A DNA stretch of 6,228 nt from G963674505 sp964575975 (lineage in GTDB: Bacteria > Desulfobacterota > Desulfobacteria > Desulfobacterales > SKZT01), in the NCBI GenBank assembly GCA_964575975.1, contig CAZNTU010000291.1, positions 1 through 6,228 of the forward strand, written 5' to 3'. Below the pieces are notes generated by a model. The model had not been told where the DNA came from and did not search any database. It saw nothing but the letters and a program-made list of their open reading frames with translations. The translations under genes were made by a program, and so were the position numbers. The first letter of the stretch is position 1. Each line of letters begins with the position of its first letter. This document shows, in pieces, positions 4,653 through 6,228 of this stretch.

Positions 4653-6228
4653 ATGGAATACAACCGGCGGGATTTTCTCAAAGTCAGTGGCGCCGGCATT
4701 GCAGGTGTCTCGCTCATGCAACTGGGATGTGGCGTCAAGCAGGTCAGGAAGTACGCGACGGAACTCAAGATCGAAGGGGCTCGGGAGGTGATCAGCGTCT
4801 GTCCGTTTTGTTCTGTCAGCTGTCATATCATCGCCCATGTGAAAGACGGGCGGCTTGTCAGTACCGAGGGCGATCCCGACTATCCCATCAATCAAGGCGC
4901 CCTGTGCGCGAAAGGAGCCGCCATGCTGTCGCTGACGCGCAATCCCCACCGCGTAACCGCTCCGCTCTATCGGGCGCCGTACAGCGACAAATGGGAGCAG
5001 AAAAGCTGGGATTGGGTTTTGGATCGGATTGCCGGTCGCGTCAAGAAAACGCGCGACGACGGATTTGCCGCCATCAATTCCAAAGGGGAGAAGGTCAACC
5101 GTTTGGAGAACCTGTTCGCCTTGGGGACCTCGCACATGGACAACGAAGAATGTTCGTTGGTTCACCAGGCTGTCCGGGCGCTGGGGGTCGTCCATATGGA
5201 TCACCAGGCCCGTATCTGACACAGCGCCACGGTTGCGGCTCTGGGAGAGTCGTTCGGACGCGGCGCGATGACAAACCACTGGATCGACATTAAAAATGCC
5301 GACGCCATTCTGATTATGGGCAGCAATGCCGCCGAACACCACCCCATCTCGTTCAAGTGGGTGCTCGACGCCAAATACAACTGCGGAGCCGTGGTCATGC
5401 ATGTCGACCCCAAGTTCTCGCGAACTTCGGCCCGCAGCGATTTCCATGTCCCCTTGCGTTCCGGCACGGACATCGCCTTTCTGGGGGGCATGATCAACTA
5501 TATTCTCGAAAACGGGAAGTATTTCCACGACTACGTTGTCGACTACACCAACGCCGCGATGATCGTCGGCAAGGATTTCGGATTCGAGGACGGTCTTTTC
5601 TCCGGCTACGATCCGCAAACCAGGACCTACGACCGCAGCAAATGGGCCTTCGAGCTGGATGCCGAAAAGGCGCCTTTGAGAGACCCTAGCTTGCGGCACG
5701 AGCGTTGCGTATTCCAGTTGCTGCGCGAGCATTATTCCCGCTACACCCTTGACAAGGTGTCCGACATTACCGGCGTTTCCAAGGAAAATCTGCTTAAGGT
5801 CTATCAAGCCTATTCGGCCACCGGGACTCCCGAAAAATCGGGGACGATTCTCTACGCCTTGGGCTGGACGCAGCATACAGTGGGGGTTCAGAACATCCGC
5901 ACGGCTGCCATTCTGCAGCTTCTTCTTGGAAACATCGGGATTGCCGGCGGCGGCATCAACGCGCTGCGCGGGGAACCCAACGTTCAGGGTTCCACGGACC
6001 ACGCTTTGCTTTACCACACCATCCCCGGCTACATGGCCACGCTTCAGGCCGACTGGCCGACCTTGGCCGACTACCACAAGGCCAACACGCCGGCCAGTTC
6101 CGACCCGGATAGCGCCAACTGGTGGCAGAACAAGCCCAAATACTTCAACAGCTTGCTCAAAGCCTGGTTCGGGGACAACGCCACACCCGAGAACGACTTC
6201 GGATACGAAATGCTTCCCAAATTGGACA
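4653..6228 (+). CDS. fdnG: Selenocysteine-containing formate dehydrogenase, major (alpha) subunit, 3'-partial
   Basis: This is the membrane-associated, exported formate dehydrogenase alpha subunit (FdnG/FdoG type), which oxidises formate to CO2 at a bis-MGD molybdenum or tungsten site. 525 codons are present; the family is about 1000 residues, so roughly half is beyond the window. Seen: a twin-arginine signal NRRDFLKVSGAG (4-15) followed by a hydrophobic stretch; a [4Fe-4S] motif C50, C53, C57, C85, with K87 in LCAKG; HQARI, then an in-frame TGA (codon 189), then H190 and SATVA, matching the selenocysteine-His site of E. coli FdnG; SFGRGAMTNHW (200-210); HVDP (250-253); GWTQHT (404-409) and NALRGEPNVQG (437-447), all conserved in this family. 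The frame stays open and similar to FdnG from TGA to window end, so TGA is decoded rather than a stop. Iron-sulfur and cytochrome or quinone-reactive subunits are expected downstream. Use of the symbol rests on resemblance. Confidence 0.95.
5217..5219 (+). other. In-frame UGA read as selenocysteine (Sec189)
   Basis: The TGA is exactly in frame with the ATG at 4653 (188 codons before it). It sits where formate dehydrogenases carry the catalytic Sec or Cys that coordinates the molybdenum, between HQARI and HSATVA. Homology runs unbroken on both sides. Automatic gene calling would wrongly end the gene here, or split it in two. Confidence 0.95.
5235..5253 (+). promoter_or_regulatory. Bacterial SECIS stem-loop
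   Basis: CGGCTCT (5236-5242) pairs with AGAGTCG (5246-5252), including one G-U pair, around the loop GGG (5243-5245). A further G-U pair (5235 with 5253) extends the stem. The loop begins 24 nt after the TGA and starts with G, both as described for bacterial SECIS elements that recruit SelB with Sec-tRNA. The stem lies within the coding sequence, as is usual in bacteria. Confidence 0.72.

Noticed and set aside
4672..4732. Lipoprotein cleavage site at C26 (QLGC) in the FdnG signal
   Set aside because: The -3 residue is Gln rather than Leu, so the lipobox is not met, and this subunit family has an ordinary Tat signal.
5217..5219. Nonsense mutation making the formate dehydrogenase a pseudogene
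   Set aside because: The TGA is exactly at the Sec position of the family, downstream sequence is intact, and a suitable SECIS stem follows.
4578..6077. Long minus-strand open frame (499 codons) opposite fdnG
   Set aside because: It is a shadow of the formate dehydrogenase gene: no ribosome binding site, no family resemblance, and it runs through the 5' intergenic region.

Overview
The window reads as a chromosomal segment of an anaerobic, respiratory bacterium. Desulfobacterota (a sulfate reducer or relative) is my best guess. The reasons are a Tat-exported, selenocysteine-containing formate dehydrogenase alpha subunit, a cysteine-rich Rossmann-fold protein divergent from it, and non-coding clusters of short TGAACCCC-type repeats that I associate from memory with genomes of that group. 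The taxonomy is inference; no marker gene is present.

Layout. Bases 2-139 hold the last 45 codons of an unrecognised plus-strand gene. Bases 140-510 are non-coding and repeat-rich: 7-8 bp units (TTCAGGTG/TTCAGGGG on the left, CCCCTGAA/CACCGAA on the right) stand in opposite orientation around about 200 bp. Next is an isolated plus-strand gene (511-1392) for a divergent protein-kinase-like protein. A convergent spacer (1393-1574) carries a GC-rich hairpin and a 23-bp direct repeat. Two minus-strand genes follow: lysA (diaminopimelate decarboxylase, 1575-2834) and, upstream of it, an Lrp/AsnC-family regulator (2945-3433). The AT-rich region before the regulator has a good sigma-70-type promoter, and two palindromes sharing the core GAATATAATTC, one of them on the -10 box. 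A third minus-strand gene (3573-4262) encodes a Rossmann-fold protein with six cysteines in two clusters. It is separated by a 390-bp divergent region from the plus-strand formate dehydrogenase gene (4653 to the window end), whose reading frame continues through an in-frame TGA at 5217-5219 read as selenocysteine.

How the genes may work together. Lrp and LysA look like a local regulator and its lysine/peptidoglycan-precursor target, and the palindromes suggest that the regulator represses itself. The formate dehydrogenase would oxidise formate outside the cytoplasmic membrane and pass electrons to an iron-sulfur subunit that should lie just past the window. The divergent Cys-rich protein may be linked to it only by position. 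The kinase-like gene, with repeats on both sides and its own codon habits, looks like an accessory insertion.

I see no rRNA, tRNA, CRISPR array, transposase or integrase. No wholly new system is evident. The points most worth a second look are the selenocysteine readthrough, the Lrp-type palindromes, the repeat cluster, and the two unrecognised proteins.
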